Source: Andrena cerasifolii
Lineage: Eukaryota > Arthropoda > Insecta > Hymenoptera > Andrenidae
Assembly: GCF_050908995.1 (NCBI RefSeq)
Contig: NC_135126.1
Location: 4,278,001 to 4,342,000, forward strand
Length of the DNA stretch: 64,000 nucleotides
Reading direction: 5' to 3'
Shown: in pieces, positions 11,967 to 23,767 of the stretch
How positions within the stretch are numbered: the first letter of the stretch is position 1
Layout: the number at the start of each line of letters is the position of its first letter
The notes under the pieces: generated by a model
Told to the model about the DNA's origin: nothing
Database searches by the model: none
What the model saw: only the letters and a program-made list of their open reading frames with translations
Position numbers and translations under genes: made by a program

Positions 11967-13550
11967 CGGAAAGACCAAGTGAGACAAAGAAGCCGATAAT
12001 GACGCCATCTGGCTCGCGTCGCAAAACTTTCCAAGAGTTTTAATACTCCACTGACGACAGCGTCAGAGCTCTCTCCTCTGTCAGGTTCGATGAAATAAAG
12101 ACTGTCTCGCTTATTCCGACAATTCCTTTTGTCCTCTACGTCTGCATTCGCACGGAAGAGGATTAAAAGTCGATTGTTAAAGGACGTTCATATTTGAGCC
12201 GATCGATCGTCTGAAACTTGAGACGGAGGGGGGCAGCAGGACTTCCAACTCTCCCACACTCCACCCTGTATAATTTTTCTAGCACGTATAAATGGTATAA
12301 AGATCCGCGCAACCGGCGAGTTACTGTTCCTGCGAGCCAGTCCTCGTGTTATAATACAGTCCACTAAATAAGGGCCAATTTACACTGTACTATATTAAAA
12401 ATCCTCCCTCTTATCCCATGCCCCTCCTATCCTATCTCCCTGAAAATTTTAAACATGCAACTCCACTCCCGGGGCATTTCCGTGACAGATTACCGGCCAA
12501 ACTTCCGCGTTAAGTGCAACATTAGAAACGGTCTATAAAACACGCCGAAAAAGCCTCTCTAACAAAGTTCAAACGTTCTTCATTCAACGTTGCACGATGC
12601 ACGGTATAACTGGCGCAACAGCGAGGGGGAATTTCAGCATCCCGACAAACGTTACCGAACTCGTTCCTCCGTCGCGAAGAGGAGAGGCAGTCGAGAGGAG
12701 GGCAGAGATTTTTAAGGACCGAGTGGAGGCGAGAGGGCCGTCGAGATGACGGGCCTGTCAAACGACGGGCGAAAGGAAATTATTGAGCTAATTGCTGATA
12801 AGTTGCCAACGAAATACTCGAGCCGAAGGTGATGGCGCTCCGTCAGTCCGTTCGGCTGTGGAGGAAAGACAAAAGGGGAGGGGATGTGCAACGCCGCAAC
12901 AATCACCCCGAAGGAGAGTTTTTCCTCTTTTCCGCGACGTGGCGAGGCTCTCTCCCGCTTGTCCGCCTCTCCAGACAGAAATATGCGAAGCCGCGCGCCG
13001 CCGACCGTCGAAAAGCTCGGACGCTTAATTGGACAAAGCCCCCAACCTTACTTGGTGAGGGCCAGGCACTCAGCCTCGGTCGCAATATGCCAAAAAAAAA
13101 AGGGAAAAGGAAAAAAAATATGAATCACTTCTCGCAGGAGCTCGGGGTGCGTACGAGTGGATGACAGTGTGCGAGCAGCGGCTGCTGGGAGGGGTGGAAA
13201 AGAATTAACAGCCTGGTCAAAGAGCGAAATTCTAGATGAGGGGTTGCCAGCTTAGTTCGAGGACGTCTGCTGGCTTTACCCCCGACTTCCGCCCGTTACC
13301 GAGGCGGATGCCGCGTGATCGAAAGCGCAATTACGCGATCAACTAATTGCGCGAAATCGTTCGAGCTATGATCATCGAATCGATGGACAGTATCAAGGGC
13401 CTGAGTTCGTGATCGTTTTTAAACGATTTTGGAAATAATAGCACGGTGAGTGAATTAATTGGAGGATTACCTGTTGGTCTGCTTTATGATACTACTTGAT
13501 GCTTCAAAACTCTTTATTTTACTTTAAAGGAAGATTAAGGTATAAGGTAA

Positions 13551-13736
13551 TAGGGTAGGTGCACCATCTGTGGCCACTTTAAGGTATTGTACCAGTTTTG
13601 GCCATTTCTTAAAAAATATAATATTTTTTATGTGAAATTCTCCACATAATAATGATCTGCAAGCAGTTTAAAAATAAGATAATTATGCACATGGCCAAAA
13701 AACAGTGCAATGGCCACCGACGGTACACCTACCCTA
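13551..13736. mobile_element. MITE-like element, TA-flanked (186 bp)
   Basis: The left end TAGGGTAGGTGCACC and the right end GGTACACCTACCCTA are inverted repeats with one mismatch. The similarity continues inward (CATCTGTGGCCA against CGTCGGTGGCCA). If the terminal TA is the target duplication, the element proper begins GGGTAGGTG at both ends. A TGGCCA motif recurs at 13571, 13599, 13692 and 13711; the outermost pair is spaced identically from the two ends. The centre is an AT hairpin at 13610-13630. There is no open frame of note, so it is non-autonomous. The TA target and short length fit a Tc1/mariner-type derivative, which is an inference. Confidence 0.85.
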
Positions 13737-15264
13737 TGTGACAAAGGTAAGGAAAGATTGAATCAGTATTTGGCGGAGTTTCGCGTGTACTTTCTATTGT
13801 AACTCGTTCCAAGGAGTAGAATAAAACATTAAAGATTGTAAAAATCGTGAATAAGACCAAGCAAAATGCATACGCCAAGCACTGGAAGTTATCAGATAGA
13901 CATACTTCCCCATTCTCCATCTGTAGAGCCTTAAGTCCGCTGGAAAGTTGGCAGCGCCATTAAGATACTCTATTTGCACTGTCGGCAGCAATGTCGTTTG
14001 ATATTAATGTTTTTCTTGCGATGTATTTCGTGTGCCGGTAATTACCAGAGCAAATAGCTGGCGTGGAAGAGAGACAGAAAGCAATAAAGAAGCACGATGA
14101 TAGGAGGGTGCGAGCGAAGAATCAACGTTCCCCGTGTAGTGAATTAATTGAGCTGAATGATAACTGAACTTGAGAGCAATACGTCGTCTCATTGGCTGCG
14201 ATGTAAGAAGGGTGACTTTGTACCTACCACTCGTGTTAGGCGATACAACCAACATAATTCTATCTTCACACTCTGGCTATCAATGTTTACACAACAACAA
14301 TATAGGTGCAACGGTTCTAAAATTCCATATTCTGCACTCCAAAGACTTATTATTAAACTCCCACTTCACATTCCAAGTATCAATACTTATATTGAAATAG
14401 GAGGCTGCGTAATAATTCTGCCATTAATTCAAGCAAATAGTAGAATACGAAACACTATACGTTGCAATCATTTCGCGGGCGTTAATGCAATTTTTCCAGC
14501 GTGAGAATTAATTTTCAGCAAACGTGTCCCTCGCCCACGAACGTTATTATCCCGATCCGTCGTTATGTTATTTCCAAAACGGGAAAGGCAGAGGCGAGAG
14601 CAAATCTCCCGACCAACCGGCGCGTCTCGCAATGCTCGCTCATTTGTCTCGTAGCGGCTAATGAAATTATAGCCACCGGCCCTGGCACGGTCATCTCTAT
14701 GGGCTGTCTCCTTTCTCCCAAACTTTCTCTCGCTCTGTCAGGTCCGCGCTGCCACTGTGCCCCCGCTTTATCTTTTTGGCTGGAGCGTTGGAGAGCGGGA
14801 GAGAGGAGACGAGAAGACGGGAAGGGCAAGAGAGACGATGGTCAGCACATTGAGAGAAGAAGAGATCTTTACTGGAGCCTTCCCGAAGGAATACGAGGGA
14901 AAATTGCGGGGAAACTTGTTTCGCGGATATCTCTTTGAGCACTTCTCACAGATGACGGGAACCAGCGGCTGATATTGCGACAGTCAAGCCACCGACACCT
15001 CGTTCGACCGAGAGGACAGCATTATGGAGCAATGCCAGAACGGAGAGGGACGAGGCTAAGAGAAAAATCGGTGCTCAGTGGGACGCTGTAAATGAATCCT
15101 GCCGAGAGTTTGGCTAAAGTGACTTCTGCCATAGGAGATTCTGTTCTCCTTATGCGGGATGCCACGCGGTGCCGTGCTACGTCGATTATTAATTATGGGT
15201 CATTAGGAACCATCTGTCTTCTACGAAAAAGGATAGTATTAAATGTATTTGTTTTTCCCTTCGT
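13737..15264. other. Noncoding DNA, no gene recognised
   Basis: Frames up to 145 codons occur (14501-14938, plus strand), but both strands are open over 14560-14940. That interval is GC-rich and includes GA-rich stretches, so open frames are expected by chance. No domain is recognised. Confidence 0.55.
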
Positions 15265-15883
15265 TTAAAGGGACTTTTCGGTGACGGTTTTTATAATGAA
15301 AATATATTATTACATAAAAATTTCGCAGTGAAGTTGGCGTCTTCAGAATTTAACCTCTTGCTGGCAGTTGCAATTTCGGACGACTGGATCATGGGAAAAA
15401 AACCAAACGTATTTCTATTTTGCAAGAGTATGGTTATCTGGTATACCGCGAAAGAACAATTTTGGACAAAAATTATTAAAATGGGGTTGATCAAAGTTGC
15501 AAGTACCGGAAATGGCAGTTCTATTCTATTTGATCGACATAAAAAAGTGGGAAAATATTAAAAAAATTAACATATTCGCGGTAAACCGGATAGCCATACT
15601 CCTGCAAATTGAAAATATGTTTGGTTTTTTTTTATTTTCGATGATCCAGTCGTCTGAAATTTCAACCACCAGGAAGGGGTCAAATTCTGAAAACGCCAAC
15701 TTCACTGCGAAATATTTAAGTAAACAAATGAAATAAACAAACATCACAGACTTTTTATTTGTATTTCAAGAGTGGTACAATATACTCCCAAATGTTCGAA
15801 AACATTAAGTGTTTATTTCATTATAAAAACCATCACCGAAAAGTGGCGGGATTTTCGGCCGAGAGAGTAGAATGTCCCCTTAA
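15265..15883. mobile_element. Foldback element with TTAA ends (619 bp)
   Basis: TTAA stands at both ends (15265-15268 and 15880-15883), followed inward by AGGGAC on the left and, read on the minus strand, GGGGAC on the right. The block 15273-15301 matches the reverse complement of 15816-15844 at 28 of 29 bases. A second exact 20-base block pairs 15321-15340 with 15693-15712. Similarity continues inward to about 15450 and 15575, leaving a loop of roughly 120 bases. The arms are unequal: about 35 bases near the right tip and about 100 bases near 15713-15815 have no partner in the left arm. Each arm is open in mirrored frames and gives similar peptides (shared ISDDWI and MIQSSEI segments). That similarity follows from the inverted repeat, so I do not call genes. 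No transposase is present. Confidence 0.88.
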
Positions 15884-17246
15884 TGGAGCACAAGTTAAAG
15901 CAAGTCTATTATAAATGTCACACCTGCATTTCCATTAGAAAACACTATGTTATCCTTGAATTACCACAATAATCCAACATAGCCTTTGATAACCCACCAA
16001 GATTCCCGAATGGAACGTTATACCACCGTCTCCAGCAATTTATCAAGATATGTTAATTCCGATTGTATATAATATGTAGCAGGCCCTTCGGTGATACTAC
16101 CGATGGTGCTTACACGGAAGGTTAACCTGCCGTTCGTAGGCCAGGCATATCCTGGAATCCAGTTATCAGCTAATGAAAAGAAGAGCGGCTGCTCAATCTG
16201 CTCTGTTCACAGTGGCTCGTAACTGCCTCTAAGATCAGGGGTGGAAAGCAAAGGTTGCCCCAGGAAGGGCTTATCTCGCTCAGGATTTTTTAAGATTAGC
16301 CTCCTGTGTCGTATTAAGTAAGGACCGTTTAAGCTCGCTTGTGCGGACTGGGGAAACCAACCCCCCAAACGGTCCTCCCCCGACACCCTCTCGAGGAGCA
16401 CGATGGTGCACGTAAATAGCTACTTGTCGGATCGTTTTGGAAACCTGCACACGGCTGCGCTAGCGAGCTGAAATTAAGTCTCTCGTGGAACAACGTTAGA
16501 ACGAAAAATTGGAGACAAAATCGATACGAACTTCGCTTAAACTGTCTCAGAGGATTCGAGATATAGGCGTATAGGTACAGGGTGGTTCTGGTCGAGTATC
16601 TGGTTGTGTGACCTATTTCCTACCATCCAAGATGTGTGCAGGGTGACCTGAGAAATTCGTCTACGAATTCAGGGTGATACTCATAAAACCAAACAAGAAA
16701 TGTTCAATTAACTTAGATCGCAATATAAAGTATCGCATACACCTAAACGAATCGATACCCATCTGAGATTTAATCATGTACATCAAGGTTCAAGCAAATC
16801 CAGAATAAAATGCAAATTCCCCACGAAACGATTGAACGCGTTGCAACCCCAGCGTGTCTTAATTTGGAGCCCAGACGAAAGAATCACCCGAATGGCCCTC
16901 GATAAAAGCAACAGTCTCCGTTCTCGCGCGGCTACAGTCTTCAAACATTCAGCAACTTTCTCAGCTTGTCCGCCCTTTTTCGCGTAACATTAATATTATT
17001 ATTTCAACGATTCAGCCCGCCGACGAGCGGACTCGTTTATTTTTCTTTCCGTTTTCCAACGTGAGCGGCGAGAAGGGGTTTCCAGAGCGTCCCCCTACTA
17101 GCCGCCCCTCCGCCACTTTCATCCGTTCGTGGCAAACGGTTTTTCCCGCAATTTCCTCGGGACTGCTTGTTACGCAAGTTTTCCACCCCAATTGACTGCC
17201 CCCTCCTCGGCCAGATTATTTTTATAATTTTTCTTGGCGCCCGCCC
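15884..17246. other. Noncoding DNA, no gene recognised
   Basis: Only short frames are present. Around 16575-16675 the motif CAGGGTG occurs three times in about 100 bases, but without regular spacing. Nothing else stands out. Confidence 0.55.
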
Positions 17247-17310
17247 TCCATCTCCTGACCCTCCCCCCTCTCTCTATCTCCCTCTCTCTCTCTCTCTCTC
17301 ACTCACTCCT
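17247..17310. repeat. CT-rich tract with (CT)n microsatellite
   Basis: An exact alternating CT run covers 17282-17300. It lies inside a longer, almost pure pyrimidine stretch. On the minus strand it is a GAGAG-type sequence. It is a likely length-polymorphic microsatellite. Confidence 0.9.
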
Positions 17311-20300
17311 GCCTGTCGTGGGAGCAACCCTTTGGCCGCCTTGAAGCGAACCGGCTCACCCCTCGTACGGGGTGCCCGCACCTGCTCGCCGTTAATTTTT
17401 ATTAGGCGAGCGAATGACGCGGGAGCACCTCCAGCTCGATTAACAAAGCTGTCTGTAAGGTCTCCTTGCCTCGTATAAGGCGTTTTAATTACACCGGCCG
17501 ACGAGCAAACTTTTTTCATTTTCAGGCAGAAGTCGCTTTAAAAAATTCAGAGGAATTAATCTATTTATGAAAACGCGCCCGCCACGTATTGAAAGAGGAA
17601 CGTCGCGCGGGATATATTGTCTGACCGCCGCGTAATTTCAAAGGAACATGAAACGCACGCGCGACACACGCCGACGAGTGAATCTGGAAGAATGCTTCAT
17701 TTCTCTTTGCCCGCGCGCTCGGTTCTGTATCATTAACAGATTTTATGATACGCGATGTAAAAGCTTCTGTTAGCAGGGTAACGTGGATACCAAATTCTTT
17801 AATAAGCTTGACGGTGCCGGACGATAATACCTCGACTAATCATTGGCGCGTTAATCGTGATTCGAGAGGTCAAATTATGGTACGCATCGGCTGTTAGGTA
17901 TTACAGTGTCTTATACTGGAAGAGATCGGCAGCTCAGGAAACAATTCCAATCAATAGGTATCGGATTGGATTACGTTTCTAGGCTCTGTTTTTCGCCCGG
18001 TGGAAATACCCTGGAAGCGATCTCGCGATGCGAATGAGGGCAAGCAGGCATGGAGAACAATAAAGTAATCAGGGGAGCTTTTCGAATCGAGCACGAGGAG
18101 AGCCCGGGTATTCGTGCAAAACTCAACGGAGGTTTAAAATGTGAGCAACCACTCCACGTGGTTTGGGGGAGGAGGGGCAAGAGAGAGAAGGCCGAGAGTT
18201 CCTACATTTTACGAACCATTGTACACGCTCCTTTCGCATCGAAAGAATTTTAATATTTGCCAATTTAGCCGGTGTACGGGAGGCAAAGAGGCCGGGCAAC
18301 CCCTCGGCGCGATAACCACATCAAGGCACCTCCGTCGGTTCAACTTTTGCCTTTGCATCGGCCGGCTTGCACGCCCTGCCCGAAGAAAGAACGGAAACGA
18401 ACTCCCGCGAAATAACCTACAGCTCGGAATCAACCGCGCGCCGGCGGAAATAATAAAAGGAAACTGCCCGCCGATCGGCAAACGATCGCCTTTCTGGTCG
18501 AATTAACCGGGAAGACTCGTGCGAACGGTTTCGGCAACTATTCCTGGGATTTCCATCCAGTTGTACTTACTGTGAAAGTTTGCGAATCAAAAAACGTTGA
18601 ACGTGTTTGCTTGGATAAATATAGAGAATGATTAAAAGATTTATGAAGCATTGCAATAGGGGGTCTCTTTCGTTACTTTCACTTACTGCTATAAATTTGA
18701 TGTCTACTTCAAATTGGCAACTGAGTCGTATCGCGAAATATGACACCTTCTTCCTCCAATATGCATTCATTATCAACTACTCTAGCCCTTAAGGTTCTTC
18801 GCCCAGTCTGATCATTCACCGACCATTACTACTTGATGCTCATTACGTTACCCTCTATCATTTGTATCCAACATTAACACAGCCCAATATTTTTAAAAAA
18901 TATCGACGAAAACCGTAAATTTGATAGGAAAAATACATCCATCAATATAATACCAAGAAAAAGAAACCAAATTTAAGAAACTATCTATGAACCTCCATCA
19001 TCCCCCCTCACTCACCAAAAATCCACCCCAGAAAAGAAGCCAGGATTCGAAAGAAACACGTCAGAATTGCTTCTTTTCCAAGCATCAATGTTCCCACGAG
19101 GTTTCCATATTAAAAGCTATCGTTTCCCGATCGTGGGTCCTGGACAGGACGGTTCAGAGCCACGGAAGGAGCAGCCAGAGTGGATGCGAGCGCTGTCGCG
19201 GTGAACTTTGATATTTCGTAATTCCATTGCTTGCAATTAGGGCCGGTAATTACCATAACCATTAGCGGGCCAGCGGGACGCAGCGGCGAGAAACTACCCG
19301 GAACACTCAGGATACCCCGGCTGTGTCCTGGACATAAATACTGGTGGTCAGCCCGCTGTAGGAATGGCCACCATCCGACGGCACGAAAGCGCCAACTCCG
19401 CCGACGTAGCCGGACACACAATCAGGAACTTGCCTGAGGAATGCAACCGCAGCCAGTTTCTTAGGGCGGTCGAATTAAACTCGTTCCACGCGCCAACGTC
19501 GGAAACCAACGTCCTCCACCACGGCGAAAGGGACGAACGCCCGGGAAGACGTCCGAGGTTGGAGCAGGAAACGATGGAACGCGGCCAAACACGGAACTGG
19601 AGATAGACATTTCACAGGGGAGGGTGCGCACCAACCGATTGGACACGTGTTCGAATGTGTTCAGGGGAAGGCTTCGAACACGATCTGCGAATTCCATTCA
19701 CGGACAACGCGAAAGAACGATGCGGGGAGCCTGAAACTAAATGCTTCGGTTCAGCGTGAGTTTTTGTTCCTGGGTAGGGAATGTTCCTACGTTTTGGAGT
19801 ATTTTTTTTAGAAAGCTTGTCTTATAGATATTAGAAACTATGGTACACGAGGTTTTATATTTAGCTTAACTCCTGCTGTGGATATACGATGAAAAAGAGC
19901 TGCGTTTAAATTTACCATGTAGTCTAGACCCAGTGTGGTAAAGGTGCAAGAGTGGTGCGTTCTACGTTCAACGAATCCGCTTAAAAAATCAACTAACGAG
20001 GCTGAAGTGGGCCAATTACGACGGACATGGAAGTGTTTAATCTACAGCGTTCGATATGCTAGCTCCGTTACCGATTAACAAGCTCACCTGTCGCATCTCG
20101 TCCCCCAAATAGCGACCGATTAATAAATCCGCGGTTGGGGGAACGCCCACGAGAGTCGATGCACTTGGCCAGTGCAGGGGAGCGGGCAAATACAATTAAT
20201 CCGGCATATCGACTCCGTGGTGGACGGGTATATAGGATAGGCGGCTGAAATATCAAATTTTCTGAATGGAAAAGCACATTAGCCGAATGTTTAATTGCTA

Positions 20301-23128
20301 CCCGGGATCAGGAGTGGCCGGTGGCCAGTCGCCGGGCATCGTAACTGCATTTCCCCTTGCAGCAGCCCAGCAACTTCGCATCCTCCACCCCTTCTGCCTC
20401 TACTTTCCGCTACCTCCATACGATTTCTCTTTCTCCAACGGTTCTGCTGCCTTTCCCAAACGTTCGCCATCTCCTTTTCTCGTGGCAACGCTCGCGCGCC
20501 TGTTTCTCAGTCTCTCCGCGGCGGTATCAATTAATCTGCCCTCTCTGACCCTCTTCATGTGGTGCGTTCACCCTGCGCGCACGCGACGGTATTTCCAGCC
20601 GAAACTTCGTTTCGTAGTCTACAAGCCGAGGTGCTCACCCTTCCTTCTACGTTTTCATTTCGCGGGGAGCCAGCCGAGATCGGTTTGAACGTGAGGAACG
20701 GGTAGCTCACCTGAGCTTGATTATTTTATGGGAGCTGCGATGTGGGTGGAAATTAAGAGCTTTGGAATTTCGGCTGTTGCTTGGACTGTGATCCTTGGAT
20801 CGTTGATATGTATATATATATATACATTCGAAATGGAAGTGAGGGAGGTGGTAATGTAAAAAGGGTAAAAATGTACAGGTACGGGAGACCTTTCGTGTTA
20901 CATGTTCGACAAGAACATGACACTGCGTATCTCGAAACCATTGGAGTATGTTGGGCGGAATATTTCAGAGGGTTCCTGAATTAATAATAAAAACATAGGA
21001 CTGGTTAACCATTCAACTGATACCCTCGGCTTCAGCAGCAGTCCATTTCCTCGATCCCATTCCGGCGGGTTCGTAAGTCCCGCGGGATGTGAGATGTCCC
21101 GAAGTCGATAGTGATTAAAACTTTGACTTAACCTATCCAGCCAGAACTCGTGCTGGCTATTCGGGGATCAATTTGGTATTCCGGATATGTGACATCTCGC
21201 GAGTTCGTCGCGACGAGACGGTCCCGTTGCGCGAAGAATGAGAATCCACGCGAAAATCACGCTAATAAATAACGAATGCTAATCAACAATAGCATGTCTG
21301 CTTTTAACGTGACAGGCAAAAACAAAGATGAAAAGATGACAGCTCCTGATGTGAAACTAGATATTAAGGAATAGTGCCAATTTGAAGCATACAAGCACAC
21401 ACTAAGATACTTGATGAACCTATAATTCTTGCAATAAATAAAATACTTGCCGAAACTACTTTCGGAAGTTACTTCCACCTGAGAGTTGGAGAACAACGTC
21501 CAACGAAACAGGGGCTTGCTGCTGATAGAAACCGGGTGTTTACGTTATTAAGCAAATGCACGAAGATCGCGCGCTATATGGGGGTCTCGGGGATGCGGGC
21601 CTAAACGCCGACTAAGCACCATGAAATCCTCATCGATCGAGAGCAACGACGACGTCGACGTAGATATCGTCGTCGTCGGCGAACATAGAGGCGCCAGGAA
21701 GGCCGACACGCCAATTTATAACGCACTAAAACCGCCGATGCGTGTGATCCACATGCGTCACGCATGCCGCAGCACGCATCAAATACGGCTCGCCGACCAA
21801 AGGACTTCGAATCGATAAACATTAAAGCTCTAAAGTTCAGTGAAAAATTTCGACAACTACTTCACCACAATCGTTATTCGATTCCATCTATGTACAAGCA
21901 TTTCTGACTTAATTGCGCGCGGAGCAATCTTAGAACACCGTTAAACTCTTGCAGTGTAAAGTATGCGTAAGTTAAAAAATGAATTAGGAACGTAAGAACA
22001 CGAAGTAACACCTCAAGCAAGTATCCATCGATTAGGATATATTGGGACGTGGCCAAATTCCTCCGAACTCGAAGCAAAAGGTAGGAAATGCTTAATGAAG
22101 GGAGGTAATGAACGCACGTTCCACGATAAAGAATTTGCAGAATGAAGCAGAATAAAAGTGAACAAGTTACGGGAAAATGAGAAGGGTCTTGTTAGTACAG
22201 GATTCTGTGGATCGCTGAGGAGAGAATTCGTACGTACAACATTCGTGGAAATATTTTAACAATGGCCGGTGGCCCTCTTCAGCCTGAAATCAACGTCAAA
22301 GAAGGCAGCGGAGCGAAGGGTAGGTCGCGCGATCCAGCCCGTTCCGCATAAATATTTTTCATCGCGTGCTCCCCGCCCCTAGCGAGCTAACCAGAGAAAT
22401 GTTTATCGTGCATTACCGAGGGGTTGAGGGGCAAACAGTGTGGATACATTTGTTAGGATAAATTCCAGCCGTCTGCGGGGAAGAGAGACTGAGAGAGACA
22501 ACGGCGGAGGATCGGGCGGAAGTTTTGAAGCATAACGAATTACTCGGATATTTAATGTATATACGTGACTTCGGGTTTCGCTAGTCGGGAAAATAGTTGA
22601 TGAACGAGGGGTACGGGTTGCTCGGTATCAATTACCTAACTGCGTGCCAGAAAAAAAAGGGAATAAAAATGGAGAAAGAGAGAGACGGGAACGAGAAGAG
22701 AGCCGTGAAACGATTGTCGTTCGCGCATCCCATTTGTCTGTCCCAAACTTTTTAATTAATAACATTATAGAGCAGTCGGTGCTCATGAAAGTCGCCGAGC
22801 AGAAAAATCCTCCCGGCGGAACGTGTCCACACGCCTACAAATGCATTCTCGTTTTAATTTGCCCCGCCGAGAACTGATGATTTTTATTCGCCCGTATTTC
22901 ACACGAGAAACGTTTTCAGAACTGCGACGCGGCTTTGATTGGTCGCGTAAATCGGCTAATAGAATGAATGGATCGTTTAAAACGCGTTGGTAAATCGTGA
23001 ATCGAACATCGCTTTGGATAAAATTCTAGCATCGAAGATGACCAACAATTTTAGAGAAATTACCTTTACCATTCACAATTTAAAAAGTATCACCGCGATG
23101 TCGTGAAATTTCTTAGAATATTTAAAAT
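17311..23128. other. Noncoding DNA, no gene recognised
   Basis: Frames reach 140 codons (20266-20688, plus, ATG start), with a Pro, Ser and Phe rich translation and no known domain. A self-complementary trinucleotide patch lies at 21646-21679 (acgacgacg facing cgtcgtcgt). GAGAG motifs cluster at 22480-22705. The section 18880-19020 is AT-rich and empty. I see no splice-bounded exon that I would defend. Confidence 0.55.
20808..20827. repeat. (TA)n palindrome
   Basis: A perfect 20-base palindrome consists of ATG, alternating TA and CAT. It is a short TA microsatellite able to extrude as a cruciform. Confidence 0.88.
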
Positions 23129-23767
23129 GTGCTCACAGAAAAGCTCCTGATAACCCTCCACCAAAAAATAAGTGACAGAACAGGGACTTGCTTTACAATC
23201 GTTTCAAGGCAACGATTAACACAAATAACGATCGGCGTAGAAATCGTGTTTCTGGATCTCGCGAGCGGGATTCGACGCGAGTTGTTGAGTGCCAATATGG
23301 CCAGCAGCCCCCTGTCGAAATTCTCTTGGAGGCAAGGTCCCTCGTTTCACCTGCAAGGTGCGGCGAACGAGGCGAGAGCAAGGCAAACTTTTGCGCCCGA
23401 TCCGCGGTCAGGATCAGGGACGGCTGGGTTGCGAGTGGCAGATCTGCAAGCCGGAATGGGATCTGTCCGCTCCAGACGTTACTACCCCGCCTATTCCATC
23501 CGAAAGCAGTACAAGTCGCCTCTACGTACCACCCACGATGAGGAAATGGAACGTCGGCGACGGCAACGTCGTGAAACCTCGTTGTGGCCAGCCGAACAGA
23601 GCCTACTTCCAGGATGGACCAGGCGGATTTTCGATGGAACTGCATCGCCTATCCCTATTGTCCAATCAATGTCCCTCACGCGACACGTTTCGCGGTGTCT
23701 TTCACTGCGGTTGCGTCGTAATCCACTCACAGAATACCCACGCTGTTTGGGAGTAAGGAAAAAATGA
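23129..23767 (+). other. Interval open in all three plus frames, coding status unresolved
   Basis: A frame of 212 codons (23129-23767), one of 155 codons (23289-23756, GTG start) and one of 117 codons (23188-23541) overlap on the plus strand. On the minus strand 23193-23645 is open for 150 codons. In the 155-codon frame about 60% of the last 108 codons end in G or C, which is only slightly above local composition. Its C-terminal part contains several Cys and His residues (for example CGQ and HCGC segments) but no spacing that I recognise as a zinc finger. Simultaneous opening of five frames argues for a stop-poor, CpG-rich patch. One real exon could still lie within it. Confidence 0.12.

Larger units (their letters stand above)
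10037..13550. other. Noncoding DNA with G-rich patches, no gene recognised
   Basis: Frames up to 113 codons occur on both strands, for example 10195-10536 (plus, ATG) and 11693-12034 (minus), with no domain I can name. The section 11290-11580 is AT-rich and empty. The section 12790-13160 is open in several frames but ends in A-runs (13088-13119) and gives low-complexity translation. Two G-quadruplex-capable tracts lie inside. A TATAAAG at 12296-12302 has no good initiator at the expected distance. Confidence 0.55.

Noticed and set aside
12287..12345. Two TATA-like motifs (TATAAAT and TATAAAG), considered as a core promoter
   Set aside because: The nearest initiator-like CAGTC is about 42 bases downstream, too far, and no gene follows.
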